Assembly (NCBI GenBank): GCA_024867545.1
Contig: JANFNE010000001.1
Location: 868,001-932,000 of the forward strand
Source: Phytopythium helicoides
Lineage: Eukaryota > Oomycota > Peronosporomycetes > Pythiales > Pythiaceae
DNA: 64,000 nt
Reading direction: 5' to 3'
The notes beneath the pieces are model-generated. The model worked only from the letters and a program-made list of their open reading frames with translations, made no database searches and had not been told where the DNA came from. The position numbers and the translations under genes were made by a program. This document shows, piece after piece, positions 53,601-63,987 of this stretch. The stretch's first letter is position 1. Every line of letters starts with the position of its first letter.

Positions 53601-54851
53601 GTCAGTGAGCATTTGAATGTTAGCAATGATCATGCCGACACATACAGATCCGAGGCAAGCAACTAGGATGCAGTAAATTCGTTCGCCATCAGTGACTCCG
53701 TAGATGTCTCCATACCCGACCGACATCATTGTGTTAGATGCCCAATAAAAACAGGCAAGATATGGCTCGGAAAGTCCCGCTGGATACAAAACGTTGACCC
53801 AGTTGACCCCTGTTGGGTCCCATGTGTAGAACATGTACCACCCACATGACACCAGGTGTGTAATAAAGATGATCAATACCAAACTTTTAGCTGTCTGAAG
53901 CACATGGGCGTTGAGAGCGTCCATCTTGATGACTTCAATAGTGCGCTTCAGTCTCAACAACCGCATTAGCTTCAGTAATCGGAACAGCCGCACGGTGCGC
54001 AATAACTTGAGAGTTAGTAGGGATGATGACTCCGATGTAAGAAATTGAAACAACTGATCAAATGGTACAGTAGAAGCGACATCAAACAGGAACCAGCTAC
54101 GTAGATATCGCGCACGAATTTTGTGGAGTTCGTAGACAAATACATCTTCGTCGTAATATCCCGTGAAGAAATTCAACACGACATCAATGGCAAAGCTCAA
54201 ATCAAAGCCGTGATTCAGCCACTGCTCCCACAAGCTCAGCTCGATGCCGAAGCCAATACGATAGGGAACGAGAACGACGGAGTACAATATAACGATACCA
54301 ATCCACATATCCCAGCGAATTTTCCAGGTCCCTCGCGGCATAATAGTCCATCTTCCCTTTTGCATTGGCTCTTGTCCGAGTTGTGCCGTAGGCTCCCGAA
54401 GCAAGTGGTGAGATGCACGCCGACTCGAGAGCTGGGAGGGGTCTGATGCTGAACGAGCAGTGTCCTTGAGCATTCGACGAATTGCAAACGGCCGAACTAT
54501 TTCCCATTGTGGATTGCTCTCTTCCGCTTTCAACCCATTTTTCGTTCGATGAACAAAGGTGTGAGCACGCTGTAACACTTTGAAGGTTCCAGCCTTCTTT
54601 ACCACCTCAGCCTTCTTTGGCGACGATTGGTTGCTGGTTTCTGTTGCTACCGCCGAACCAATGCCCGCAGATATCAAAAGTGATCGCCTGGGGGCCGGCG
54701 CCACTTGAAGCGGTGAATTCGCTGTCCTTCCTGCGCCATCAATAGCAGACCGCGATGGAGACGAAGTTGAAGTGCTGGTAGTGGTGCCTGCATTGTGGAC
54801 CTTACTGGTTCGTGTTGACCAGTGCAGTAAGCCCTGCACTGGCTTTAGCAT
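50595..54851 (-). CDS. Two-repeat voltage-gated potassium/cyclic-nucleotide-gated-like channel
   Basis: Single uninterrupted ORF; ATG 54851 gives 1418 residues. The frame is open upstream to about 54941 without ATG, so a 5' exon is possible. Two complete KCNH/CNG-like units are in tandem. Unit 1: S1 WDMWIGIVILYSVVLVPYRI, S4 LLRTVRLFRLLKLMRLLRLK, pore SVGYGD, C-linker, CNBD with PGDICG and RRRYTHTYRS. Unit 2: S1 WDLLIGIFVLVTAITVPFRI, S4 LKLIRTVKLIKLLRLVRLAK, pore TVGFGD, CNBD with GEFFGYKEIL. GYGD and GFGD predict K+ selectivity. In CNBD2 the phosphate-binding Arg position reads AQYNV, so it may not bind nucleotide. Its stop codon overlaps the 3' end of APC4. The C-terminal 250 residues are low complexity. 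Confidence 0.9.
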   Translation of the reverse strand: MLKPVQGLLHWSTRTSKVHNAGTTTSTSTSSPSRSAIDGAGRTANSPLQVAPAPRRSLLISAGIGSAVATETSNQSSPKKAEVVKKAGTFKVLQRAHTFVHRTKNGLKAEESNPQWEIVRPFAIRRMLKDTARSASDPSQLSSRRASHHLLREPTAQLGQEPMQKGRWTIMPRGTWKIRWDMWIGIVILYSVVLVPYRIGFGIELSLWEQWLNHGFDLSFAIDVVLNFFTGYYDEDVFVYELHKIRARYLRSWFLFDVASTVPFDQLFQFLTSESSSLLTLKLLRTVRLFRLLKLMRLLRLKRTIEVIKMDALNAHVLQTAKSLVLIIFITHLVSCGWYMFYTWDPTGVNWVNVLYPAGLSEPYLACFYWASNTMMSVGYGDIYGVTDGERIYCILVACLGSVCVGMIIANIQMLTDNYNPRGVKLKFKLQETKEFLLKRGIPRRLRQRIISQFEYHWSRRTVFKEDRLLHQFPKSLQYEILAASMESFVKRFPFFGVTSVDFFVYAVPRLRPIVLSPGQTLVDAESVWEELYFVTDGSVETIRANIIVGSLAPGDICGIEYLVSPRRRYTHTYRSVLKTELYAMRSKELLTAVNKCAVAHKYLVDLATILTARYEESARRGRRVLQKQRALRSVQQSTRLSKQQEPFLQYRHRKSVSSPHVSVIEAGNVRQIIVSNAVSDEFHTHWSVIRHYSKRRIAWDLLIGIFVLVTAITVPFRIAFDIEDTVLLYTTDRVTDFMFLFDIMLSFVTTYVDDTGVEVVDHRLIRAHYLKTTFIIDAASTVPFDFLVESVGSSLRSLKLIRTVKLIKLLRLVRLAKLLRMNAQWASELDISVDTVRLLKLLGPVLMIAHYVGCFWYYISAHHEDDNKLVWWKSIYLEDPDSVATKYIASVYWAIVTMTTVGFGDVDATNPTEELYSIFVFIGGTTLFAYVVGTVIEVVSNSKSLMNREHLMGQKVNAYIKERGVSNEFIVACQEHLRFVNGEKTLFNEHGLFHALSYSLRSELILFLNSGVLSNVRFFDKKPKWFLTLVLPQLVPQYFMSGDLLVYQGNPVSGIFFIVSGLVVVKSVYHMTVPAPTNPTNNNSDSHSISSTGRNEAPVPTLREGVIAKLYEGEFFGYKEILTQTAAQYNVFAQRSTGTYLLPREFLEGLEADFPGVMEEVRVLILNSINKQQTLVHHWQNNDAIGISFEDRERMLQMSTDRSELYGRRDSDHFTAPLAPIGTTRSTTQAESAATSCHVTDSSAKDDSTSPVVPAAETTVSQVTPPTAETTKVMVFGRSASLGAVPIASIGNDFENTISGPTADLATGSPPGVLKDTEDGKDAIPLQGLRSKAFSRSEVVPKRSRRSSIGNVPMHGDGLSAVHPVLKRYPSMPEEINALVGHLLLGEGYALDADPEDGDAPPDEPEDYKSISMDSDG

Positions 54852-55339
54852 GTCTCGAAGAAGACCCTGCGCTTTAAATCGCTCCACACCTATGGAATGC
54901 TGAAGTAATACCCAGTCAGTTGGATATGGTGGTTCGCCTCGTCATTCAATGTCCTCTCGTCCAGGCGTGTTCCATCCAGCAGCAAAGGCAAGCGAAGGAA
55001 GCAGCAGTTGGAGCAGAGAGCTGCGCCTGGTGCAGCTGTGTGTGCAGTTGCGCTTGAGAGACCCCTGCTGGGCTATTTGTGTCTTGAAGCGGGGTCAATT
55101 GCCCTCCTGTATAGAATTGTTGTATGCTTCAACGTGATAGCAGCGAAACCTGCGAGGCTAATTTTGCGGTGATGAGTGAACAACTCATTTTGCATCCATC
55201 ACATCGGAGCCCACACTGTGGGAGGCAAGCACCAATTGTAGAGTATGGGGAGCTCCCCAGCATTCCACACAAACGACGGACGACATCAATCTAGAAGTTG
55301 CCAAAAAACACATGAACAAGGACCGTGTTACTCTGGTTT
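54852..55339. other. Intergenic region between channel and SRP54 genes
   Basis: About 490 bp. It presumably carries the channel promoter and possibly a short 5' exon, plus the SRP54 3' flank. No element is recognised. Confidence 0.5.
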
Positions 55340-56875
55340 TCAAAAGGGCATCTTCATGCCCATTCCGGCAGCCATCTTGGCCATGTCTCCGAGTGCGCTA
55401 GGGTCCATGTTGCGCATTTGCTGCATCATACGCATCATACCTTGTGGGCCACCCATTTGTGCCATCATCTTGGGATCCATAGCCTTGGAGAGCTGCTGCA
55501 TCACCGCATTCGGGTTGCGTGACATCTGCTTGCCCAGAGCGGCATCGCCCGCCTTCATCAGGCCGCTCTTGCCCATGCGACTAACGACCGTCGAGAACTG
55601 CTTGTGGCACTTGAGCAGGAACTCGACCTCATAGATCTGGCAGCCGGAGCCGCGAGCAATTCGGTTCTGTCGGGATGGAGTAAGTTGGACAAGCCCGTCT
55701 AGCTCTGCATCCGTCATACTATCCATCATGAATAGGAACCGCCGCAAACGCTTCGAGGTCTCCTCTTCACCGCCGCCGACTGAATTCATCATCTGACTCA
55801 TCCCTTGCATGCCTGGAATCATGGACATGACCTTGCTGAGAGGACCCATCTTCATGACGCTCTGGAACTGCTTGTACATGTCGCGAAGTGTGAACACGCC
55901 CTTCTGGAACTTCTGCACCATTTCCTCCTGGTTGTCTAGCATGCCACTCGTCTTGACTTCCTCCATGAGCCCGCGAATGTCACCCATGCCCATGAGGCGA
56001 CTCACAAAACTCTGAGCGTTGAATGACTCGAAGTCGGAAAAGTGCTCTCCGATACCGTAGAAGATGATCGGCGATCCAGTCGCGGCGACTGCACTGAGCG
56101 CACCACCACCCTTGGCGTGACCGTCAAGCTTCGTAATGATGACCGATCCAACGTCGACAGTCTCACGGAACGCAGTCGCCTGGTCGAAGACAGCCTGGCC
56201 GATAGTCGAGTCCATGACGAAGACCACATCGTCGGGCTGGACGGCAGCCGAGACCTCGCGCATCTCGGCAAACAGGTCAGCCTCCTGCTTGTGGCGACCA
56301 CTGGTGTCAACGAGGATGAGCTCATAGTTCTCGGCGCGGAACTGCGCGACGCCTTCCTCGGCGATGCGCACGGGGTCGGCCTCGGTGTAGCTGCCGTAGA
56401 ACGGGATACGCAGCTTGGTGGCGTTCTGCTTGAGCTGGTCGAAGGCACCGGCGCGGAAGGTATCGGCGCAGACCATGCACGTCTTCCACCCCTTGCGCTG
56501 GTAGTGGTGCGCGAACTTGGCGATGCTGGTGGTCTTACCGCTGCCCTGCAGGCCGACGAACATGACGACGTTGCTCTGTCCCTTGCGCATCTTGTAGGGC
56601 TTGGCCTCCGGCTCGAGCATCTGCACGAGCTGGTCGACGACCGCCTTCTGGATGAGCCGCCGGCGGTTGGCGCCGGACGCCCCGTCCTCCATGTTGACCG
56701 CGAGCTTGACATTATCGCGCAGCTGGCGCACGAGCTTGACCTGCACGTCCGATTCGAGCAGCGCGCCGCAGATGTCCTTCAGGATGGCCGCGAACACCTC
56801 ATCGTCCACGACCGTCGTGCGGTTCAGCTGCGCCAGCGCGCCCTGCAGCTTCGTCCCCAGCTCCGCGAGCACCAT
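55340..56875 (-). CDS. SRP54: Signal recognition particle 54 kDa subunit
   Basis: Cytosolic GTPase of the SRP, binding signal peptides and SRP RNA. 511 residues, intronless, normal length. The N-domain (MVLAELGTKLQGALAQL) is followed by the G-domain with GLQGSGKTT (G1), DTFRAGAFDQLKQNA (G2 region), DTSGRHKQE (G3), ITKLDGHAKGGGAL (G4) and GIGEHF (G5). The Met-rich M-domain (MIPGMQGMSQMM, GSGCQIYEVEFLL, MMRMMQQM) completes it. ATG 56875 matches the family start; the frame extends upstream without homology. Divergent from MsrB across 365 bp. Confidence 0.97.
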   Translation of the reverse strand: MVLAELGTKLQGALAQLNRTTVVDDEVFAAILKDICGALLESDVQVKLVRQLRDNVKLAVNMEDGASGANRRRLIQKAVVDQLVQMLEPEAKPYKMRKGQSNVVMFVGLQGSGKTTSIAKFAHHYQRKGWKTCMVCADTFRAGAFDQLKQNATKLRIPFYGSYTEADPVRIAEEGVAQFRAENYELILVDTSGRHKQEADLFAEMREVSAAVQPDDVVFVMDSTIGQAVFDQATAFRETVDVGSVIITKLDGHAKGGGALSAVAATGSPIIFYGIGEHFSDFESFNAQSFVSRLMGMGDIRGLMEEVKTSGMLDNQEEMVQKFQKGVFTLRDMYKQFQSVMKMGPLSKVMSMIPGMQGMSQMMNSVGGGEEETSKRLRRFLFMMDSMTDAELDGLVQLTPSRQNRIARGSGCQIYEVEFLLKCHKQFSTVVSRMGKSGLMKAGDAALGKQMSRNPNAVMQQLSKAMDPKMMAQMGGPQGMMRMMQQMRNMDPSALGDMAKMAAGMGMKMPF

Positions 56876-57240
56876 GACTGTCGGTCGGCCTTTCTCGTTG
56901 GGGGAAACCTTGCGAGCACGAGGGGGAAATGACCCAGCCGATGCAATTCTTTGAATGGAGGGACGATTCAATGAATTTTCCCTTGGCGGCGGATTCGAGC
57001 GTTGATTGGCTAGTACACCACAAAGACATTGGCCAATCAGAGAGGTAGTGACCCAGTTGCAGTCATCATTTGGGTCATTTCCGAATTCTCCGCAGCTCGA
57101 AGCACCTGCTCGCTTGCCGACCGACGTGGCGCTCCCGTGAGGAAACCGAGGCGACAACGGCGTCGCTCGCAGTGCTCAGACGAGTATCCAGCCGCATCTC
57201 CGTGCCTCTCACGCTTCGGAACCAACTACTTCGCAGAGCT

Positions 57241-57785
57241 ATGGCGAGCGAGCGCGTGGAGCTGCCGGACGCCGAGTGGAAGAAGCAGCTCACGCCCGTA
57301 CAGTTCCAGGTGCTGCGCCTCAAGGGCACGGAGCGCCCCGGCACGGGCGAGTACAACAAGTTCTACGAGGAGGGCACGTACGTGTGCGCCAGATGCAAGA
57401 CACCCGTGTACACGTCCAAGGCCAAGTTCGACTCAGGCTGCGGCTGGCCCGCCTTCTACGAGGCCGTGCCCGGCGCCATCAAGGTGCGTTTGGCGCATTG
57501 CGGTGCGCAGTGGGTGATGGTCGTGGCTAATGCGCGCCGATGTTGATGTTGACAGGCGGTGCCTGATGCTGATGGACGCCGCACGGAGATCATGTGCGCC
57601 AAGTGTGATGGGTACGCGGGAGCTTTGCAGGTGAAACGGGCAAGAGCAGTTTTCTGAACGTTGTTTCATGCAGCCACATGGGCCACGTGTTCAAGGGAGA
57701 AGGATTCAAGACGCCGACGGACGAACGCCACTGCGTGAACAGCGTCTCGCTCGTGTTTCAGCCTGGCGACGCTCCTTCCCAGTAG
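57241..57785 (+). CDS. msrB: Methionine-R-sulfoxide reductase B
   Basis: Repairs oxidised methionine (R-isomer) in proteins. Exons 57241-57483, 57556-57611 and 57674-57785 (introns 72 and 62 nt) give 136 residues. The structural zinc ligands are in YVCARC and IMCAKC, the conserved FDSGCGWPAFYE is intact, and the catalytic cysteine is in RHCVNSVSL. No signal or transit peptide, so cytosolic is likely. The model has no frame breaks. Confidence 0.95.
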
Positions 57786-57913
57786 TGAGGCTGCCACAGA
57801 GGCACTAGTGCGTTTGCACGTATTGCTGTGCGAAAAACATTAAGAGCCATTTCCTCTTAGCTTGCAAGTGCAGCAGTTCTAATCCTCATTTGAGTTTGTT
57901 TTCTGACAACAGA

Positions 57914-59809
57914 CTACTCTCCATTTGACGAGTTGGTGGTAGGTGTTGGGGGTAGCGCACCCGTGTACAACCACTGAAAGCGAAATGAGTAGTCATTACC
58001 TGCTTGCCACAAATGAAGAATCAATAGATTAGCGCTCAAGTGTGTTGTACACGCCGCGGGGATTCACACCATCCTACCAAAGTGGACGAGAGTGCCTTGA
58101 GCGTTGTAGAATACCCAAAAGATGAGTTTGGTCTGGACTCCGACCCATTGATGCTTCAGGACGAACGCAATATGCTTGATCCCCGACACTTGGAACTTGA
58201 AGTGATAGATTATGCAGATCAGCGAAAGGGAGAAAACCTGAGCAACAAAGTACAAGAAGACATTTAGCAGCGCCAGCTCGAGCTCGTGCGTGTCGAGGTG
58301 AGCAATCGCAGGATAATAGGCGCGGTTCGGAAGCGACTGCGCAATTTTGACGGAGCATCCTGAGGTATTGAGATGAAAATGATAATTAGTAGGAGTACAT
58401 GTTTGTCTGTTGTGGAGCCACGTACCGTAGATGAATGGAACGACTAACTCAACATAGTTGAGCAGAAGTGTGTACTCCATCAGGTGAAGGAACCGCTGCA
58501 CTTGCTCAGCGTATCGAATCTCCACAGACAAAGGATCGCTCATAAGACTTGTATCTTGGGAGGAAACTTTAGCTGATGACCGGATGCGAGCAGTGTTCGC
58601 AGCAATGACAACCCACGGATTTGACTTAGCATGCGCTACAACACGGTTTGATCTTAATATTCTTGTTGTTAGCAAAGGCTTCACAGGATTCAGACCAATT
58701 GGAGCAACACCAGAACGTAGGTTTAGCAATTGAAAGGTAGGGGATGGAAGTGAGTGCCTTTGATCAGCTGCTAAACTTGGTTTCGGATGTGTTATGTACA
58801 TTCTGACTGCAGTATCAAGCATGTTAAGGCGAGAGGGATGTTTTTCCTGCGTGATTTCCTCTGTCGATGAGAAAGCTGGTCGCATACTTTCACGTTGGAA
58901 AAAACTGATGCTACCCTGAAGAACCTGCAATTCTCGGTGCATCTGGAACATCTCTCTTATCGACATTAGTACCCGAATTGCATCCAGAACCATCAGCCCG
59001 ATTGTCAGAAGCATTGTTGTTGACTGCGCCGCAAACGCTGTGAAAAGGGAGCTGAATACATCTGTATTAAACGTGACAACCTCCGGGCCTTCATCTCGTA
59101 AATGTGGGAGAGCTCTGCTAAATCCGTTGCGGATGATTACTTTCATCAAAGGAAGAACCAGCATGACGGCAGGTCGGGCCCGAGCTGGCGTCGCCAAAAG
59201 CGCACAGAAATACAGTGGATAGATGCCAGCCAAAACGAATTGGCCGACCCATAGTCGCAATGCATGGATAAGATGCGGTCTCTGCTGCTCATTTCGAAAC
59301 ACTTGCAAGACTCCAACCGATATTTGTGCGACTATCATACACGGAGCCCACCCGATACAACACCCAGTAAACAAAGTAAAAGGCACTGGGAAGCCAATAC
59401 CGCGTGCAAGTAAATAACAAATGCCAGTAGAACTGGCTGCAACGATTGTTGCCAGCACGATGAGGTGCAGGTTAGAGAAATAGATTGCTGTAACGTAATG
59501 TCGAAATTGCATCAATCCGAGGATACTAAATACCCAGTTCGTCCCTGCAAGTCGTGCTAAGAATCGTGGATGCGGACTCAGCGGTGCCGAAAGTGGTTCA
59601 AGGTGAAAACTGTCAGCACAGACCGTCACAACAAGTGCTGGGACTAGCGACGTAGTTAATACGATTATCGCGGATACGAGGCTGGTCTCACTGTGATATT
59701 TTGCGAGTGCCTGCAGGCGTGATGACGAATAGATTCCGTGATACCTGACCTGAAGATCGCGCGAAAAGCTGGCAAGGCCTTCAACACTTCCGAAACGAGA
59801 CTCCTTCAT
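57914..59809 (-). CDS. Multi-pass membrane protein of an unrecognised family, copy A
   Basis: Exons 59809-58426, 58359-58078 and 57999-57914 (introns 66 and 78 nt) give 583 residues. About eight or nine TM segments. The most conserved block, shared with copies B and C, is RPAVMLVLPLMKV then GFSRALPHLRDEGPEVV and FNTDVFSSLF. Others are GIYSSSRLQALAKYH at the N-terminus, LLNYVELVVPFIYG, IAFVLKHQWVGVQTKLI, and a C-terminal HFGNDYSFRFQW. I do not recognise a named domain. Tandem with copy B in the same orientation (238 bp apart). Confidence 0.75.
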
Positions 59810-60047
59810 GCCAATTTGCGGAATGCGCGAGTCACTTCACAAATGAAGACAGTTGTAAATAATGTGAATAGCTATATATAGCAGATACCAAAGTTATGAA
59901 CTAAATTTGTTACGATATCGCGGACTTGTATCGGTTTCGTGGCTGCATGCTTTGCCTCGTCAAATCAATTTTCCCTCGATTATCACTGAAATACACAAAA
60001 TGGTCACCAGCACAGATGCGTCTTTATAATTTTACACAACTTCGAAG

Positions 60048-61824
60048 TCACAGCCATGAAAATTTGAGAGTGTAGTCGTGCCCTGTCCACACAAAAGTCT
60101 TTGAGATCGAATACAATCACTCCAGCAAGAATTTGAGGTACCAGAATGTGCAAGGGACGTCTGCGCATTGTAAAACAACCATAAGATAAGCTTGAGCTGG
60201 ACGTCAACCCAATGACGCTCAAGTACAAATGCAATCTGTTTGATTCCGGATACTTTGAACTTGGATTTGTAGACAATGCAAAGAACCAGTAGCGAGCTCA
60301 CTTGCATAGCAAAATACAGTAACAAGTTGAGCTGTGTAAGTTCAATAGCGTTTTCGCCGAGGTCTGCAAATTGAGCATAGTACTTGCGATTGGGCAAATT
60401 GAACGTGATAATCACGTAAGAACCTACTTGCACACATGATAGTCAAACACAACTTCTTCTTTGCAAATCGACAGCAACTCACCATAAATAAGTGGAACAG
60501 CAGCTTCCACATAGTTCAGAAGCAGCACGAATTCCATCGTGTGTAAATAGCGTCGGGTCAGAGTGTTGTGCTCACTTTCTTGAATCAATGGGCAGCTTTG
60601 GATATTTCTCTGATGCACATTTTGAGAGTAGTCTTGGCTAGCAAACACTGGATCTGGCTTAGTTCTTTCAATAGCACTAAAGCTGAAGCGCATTTTTGTG
60701 TTGACAATTGCAGAGATACCATTACCTTTACGATTCGAATGCAGAGACAAATGAGCAGGTGTGACTTTCTTTCTGTTAAACTTCAACTTCAGTGCTTGTG
60801 TAGCAAGCTTTGTCGATTCTGCCTTTGTGTGACACTGCTGCCGAAATTTTTCTAGCTGCAACTCCGCTCGACGAACCATTCTCACATGAGTACCTGCCAG
60901 ATCAGAACTCTTCCTTTCTTTTCCATTTGTAGGCTCTAGGACAACCAATTTCTTGTGCATCTGAAACAGTTGTCTCACTCTCCATAGTGCATTAAGTCCA
61001 TCAATAATGATCAAGCCAACAGTGACGAGAAGGGTTGTGGACTGCGCCGAAACAGAAAAGAACAGCGAGCTGAACACATCAGTATTGAATATCACAATTT
61101 CTGGCCCTTCGTCTCGTAGATGCGGCAGAGCTCGGCTAAACCCCCGTCGAAGTACCACCTTCATCAATGGAAGAACAAGCATGACTGCAGGCCTGACTGA
61201 TTCAGGGGTAGCAAGTAGGGAGATAAAGTAGAGCGGCCACGCACCGATAAGGCAGTATTGACATGCAAACAATCGCAGAGCATTGATCATGTGCTGCTTG
61301 TGGTGCTGATCTGCTAGTACCCGATGCGTACCCATAGCAACGAAGCCCAAAATCATAAAAGGAACCCATACCACCGAACAAGTGACGAATGTAAATGGCA
61401 GTGGAAATCCGATCAGTCGAATCAAAACAAAATCACACCCGGTTGCTGCTGCTGATACTATGGTAGACAACACAGCGATTTTCTGGTTGGAGTACTTCAG
61501 TTCTGGAACATAGTTCCGGAACTGAGTGAATATGATGACACTAATAATCCAGATGCATTCAAAGAGTCGTATAATAAATCGTGGACTGTGGTCGATGCCA
61601 TTTGCAGGCGATTCCAGTGGCATTGCGTCAAGAATAGTCGTGGTAGCGATACATGGAAGAAGTGAAAGCAGAAGAATACTAGCGGCGCGGGCTGTGCTTG
61701 TATGTCGCTGGTAGGCTGCAAGCTCCTGTAGTCGCTGAGCCGAATACAGTCCCTGGTATGTAACTTCGAGCTCTCGCGTTAGAGTTCCCAAGCCGAAGGA
61801 TGTCGCAACTGGCAGCACTTGCAT
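60048..61824 (-). CDS. Multi-pass membrane protein of the same unrecognised family, copy B
   Basis: Exons 61824-60483, 60423-60142 and 60082-60048 (introns 59 and 59 nt) give 552 residues; the middle exon is 282 nt, as in copy A, so gene structure is conserved. Shared blocks: GLYSAQRLQELAAYQ, IGFPLPFTFV, RPAVMLVLPLMKVVLRRGFS, ALPHLRDEGPEIV, FNTDVFSSLFFSVSAQSTT, LLNYVEAAVPLIYG, and the C-terminal HDYTLKFSWL. ATG 61824 is the first in frame. The central loop is basic and divergent from copy A. Function unknown. Confidence 0.75.
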
Positions 61825-62118
61825 CACGGTCAATCGGGAAAAAGGTGTTAACGCATTCGATAGATAGATTCACAATTGAGTTGGTGTTGGTTTGTTAATA
61901 GATGAAAAACTCGTCATGTTGGTCTTTACAAAGAGGAATTACTTCTATCCATCGTGTCGAGCCTGATAATATGGGCGAGCAAATATGTGTACAAAGTCCA
62001 CGAGCTTTTCGTGTCTGGATGTATAGCTTTCAATAAAGTAGAAGCTAGTGGAGAGTATTTGACGCTTAACGCGTCGATGAGCGCACGAAAATCAAAATCT
62101 TTAGGTCCTCCAAATTAC

Positions 62119-62706
62119 CTAAGTACGCACCTTTTTCCTACGTATTGCTTCATTTTCTACACGCATTGCCATGTCGAGTGCAACCATCTTCTTGTTCATC
62201 TGATACATGTTTCTTGCTGTCCACAGGCCTTTCAGTAAATCGAGTGTCATGAGACCAAATATCACAATGAGAGTAGTCGACTGCGCTGATACTGAAAAGA
62301 ACAGCGAGCTAAACGCATCGCTATTAAATATCACGATTCCAGGTCCTTCTTCCCGTAAATGCGGCAGAGCACAGCTGAATCCTCTCCGAAGCATCACCTT
62401 CATCAGTCGAAGAACGAGCATAACAGCAGGCTTGAGTAGCTGTGGTGTAGCAAGAAATGCAATCAAAAACAGACACCATGCACTAGTTAAGCATAATTGG
62501 CAAATCAACACCCGACGAGCATTGAACAAGTGTCGACGGTGGCGTTCGTTGAGGATATGATGAGCACCGACAGCTACAAGCCCCAACATCATAGACGGAG
62601 CCCAGACCAACGAAGATAGAATAAAAGTAAATGACACAGGAAACCCGATCGATATTCTCATGAGGCAGCCACCACCTAGAGTTGCAGCAGCTACCGTGCG
62701 ATGTTT
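62119..62706 (-). pseudogene. Truncated copy C of the multi-pass membrane family
   Basis: Matches only the central part of copies A and B: IGFPVSFTFILSSLVWAP, KPAVMLVLRLMKVMLRRGFS, ALPHLREEGPGIVIFNSDAFS, FFSVSAQSTT. Similarity stops abruptly at about 62706 upstream, where TM1-2 should be. Downstream it stops at a potential GTGCGT donor near 62125, after which no C-terminal exon is found before copy B starts at 61824. Probably a relic of the tandem array. Confidence 0.75.
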
Positions 62707-62822
62707 TTTATAAGGTATTTTATGCTTCCAAGCGCCGAGCCATAGCTCTCTAATGCAATCTACTCCGCACCATCCCGAATAAATAAATGCGAGTTGCGAA
62801 CTGCTCTTTCTTCAGTCTAAGA

Positions 62823-63987
62823 CTACAATAACGTTGCATCCTCGAAATCACTTTGGTCATCAAGGGCGGTTTCGGCAGTAAGCTGGCCTAGTTCCCATCG
62901 ATTTAGCTCGTACTTCTCGTCGTCTTGATTGTGACTTGACGTCGGAAGAACCCAATCGACCCATGAAGGACCGAACACTCCCCGAAAATTGCGCTTCCAT
63001 CCTTGATCAAACGGAAAAAGGCGGCCATACATGTGACACTCGATGGTGGTGGACCCGTGTACCATCAAATACGAGTGGACGACGATGAAAACCAGGAGGC
63101 TGAATGCGAGGGCTCCGGCCAACACAAAACCCACGAGTGCCATGGCAGAGACGCCAGTACCGCCGGACCTTGCTTCGCCGTTGATAAATGAGTCTCGGAA
63201 AGGAGGGAACAGCGCCGCAACGATCATTGAGAGCGCTAGGAAACTGTAAGTGACGAACTGGAAGAAGAACTTGTAGTTGCGTTGGCCCACACAGTTGCCG
63301 ACCCACGGGCAGTGGTGGTCTGCCCCACATGTGCATCCGTCAGTCGACCACCAGCTGAATCTCCATGTCGTACGCATCAATCTCATCATCAACGCACCCA
63401 TTTTGAGCACGCACTTGTTGCAAAAGCTGCAATGGTGCGCGCGGAAAGGCTTGGGCTGCTTGCAACGTCTGCACGGCGGCATGAGAGCGCCACCCGATTT
63501 ATGCAGCGCGTCCACGTCTCCCTCCTCCACCGCTCGCTGGATGGCTTCTCGAATTCGGCCCACCACCTTCGGCGTCACGTAGCCAGGGTCTGTCCAGCAC
63601 ACCGAGTAGCTTGTCAACGCCGCGGCCTTCATCGTCCACAGGGAAATAGCTCTAGTGCACCTATGAGCACGACCTTTGCGTACGCGACTAGCAGGCAGCC
63701 CAGCAGGAAGTGAAAGAGCGCGGCCTCCATGAGCCACGCCATAATAGCGAGCGTGTCGCCGCCGGCGCGCGCCATGGCGGGCAGCAGGTGCTCGCCGCAG
63801 AAAACCCAGTACTCGACGGCGATGATGAGCGCGACCATGGCGACGGGCACGGCCGACACGCAGCGCAGCGCCGAGCTGCGGGCGGGGAGAGCGGTCGACG
63901 GCACACACAGGCAGCGGTTAGCAGTCAGGGGGGCGACGATAGAGGCAGGCAGCGGCAGGGACGCCACCTCTCGTGGACGCGCAGCAT
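62823..63987 (-). CDS. DHHC-type palmitoyltransferase
   Basis: Membrane S-acyltransferase that palmitoylates cysteines of target proteins. Proposed exons 63987-63968, 63875-63674, 63626-63398 and 63319-62823 join in frame to 315 residues. Two TM segments (VAMVALIIAVEYWVFCG and a second ending LLVAYAK) are followed by TDPGYVTP, the Cys-rich domain CRRCKQPKPFRAHHCSFCNKC, KM then DHHCPWVGNCVGQRNYKFFF split by an intron, and two more TM segments (FFQFVTYSFLALSMIVAALF, ALVGFVLAGALAFSLLVFIV). The DHHC catalytic motif is intact. The 20-nt first exon is inferred from a GTGGCG donor and a CCGCAG acceptor and is the least certain part; the true start could lie beyond the window. Confidence 0.88.
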
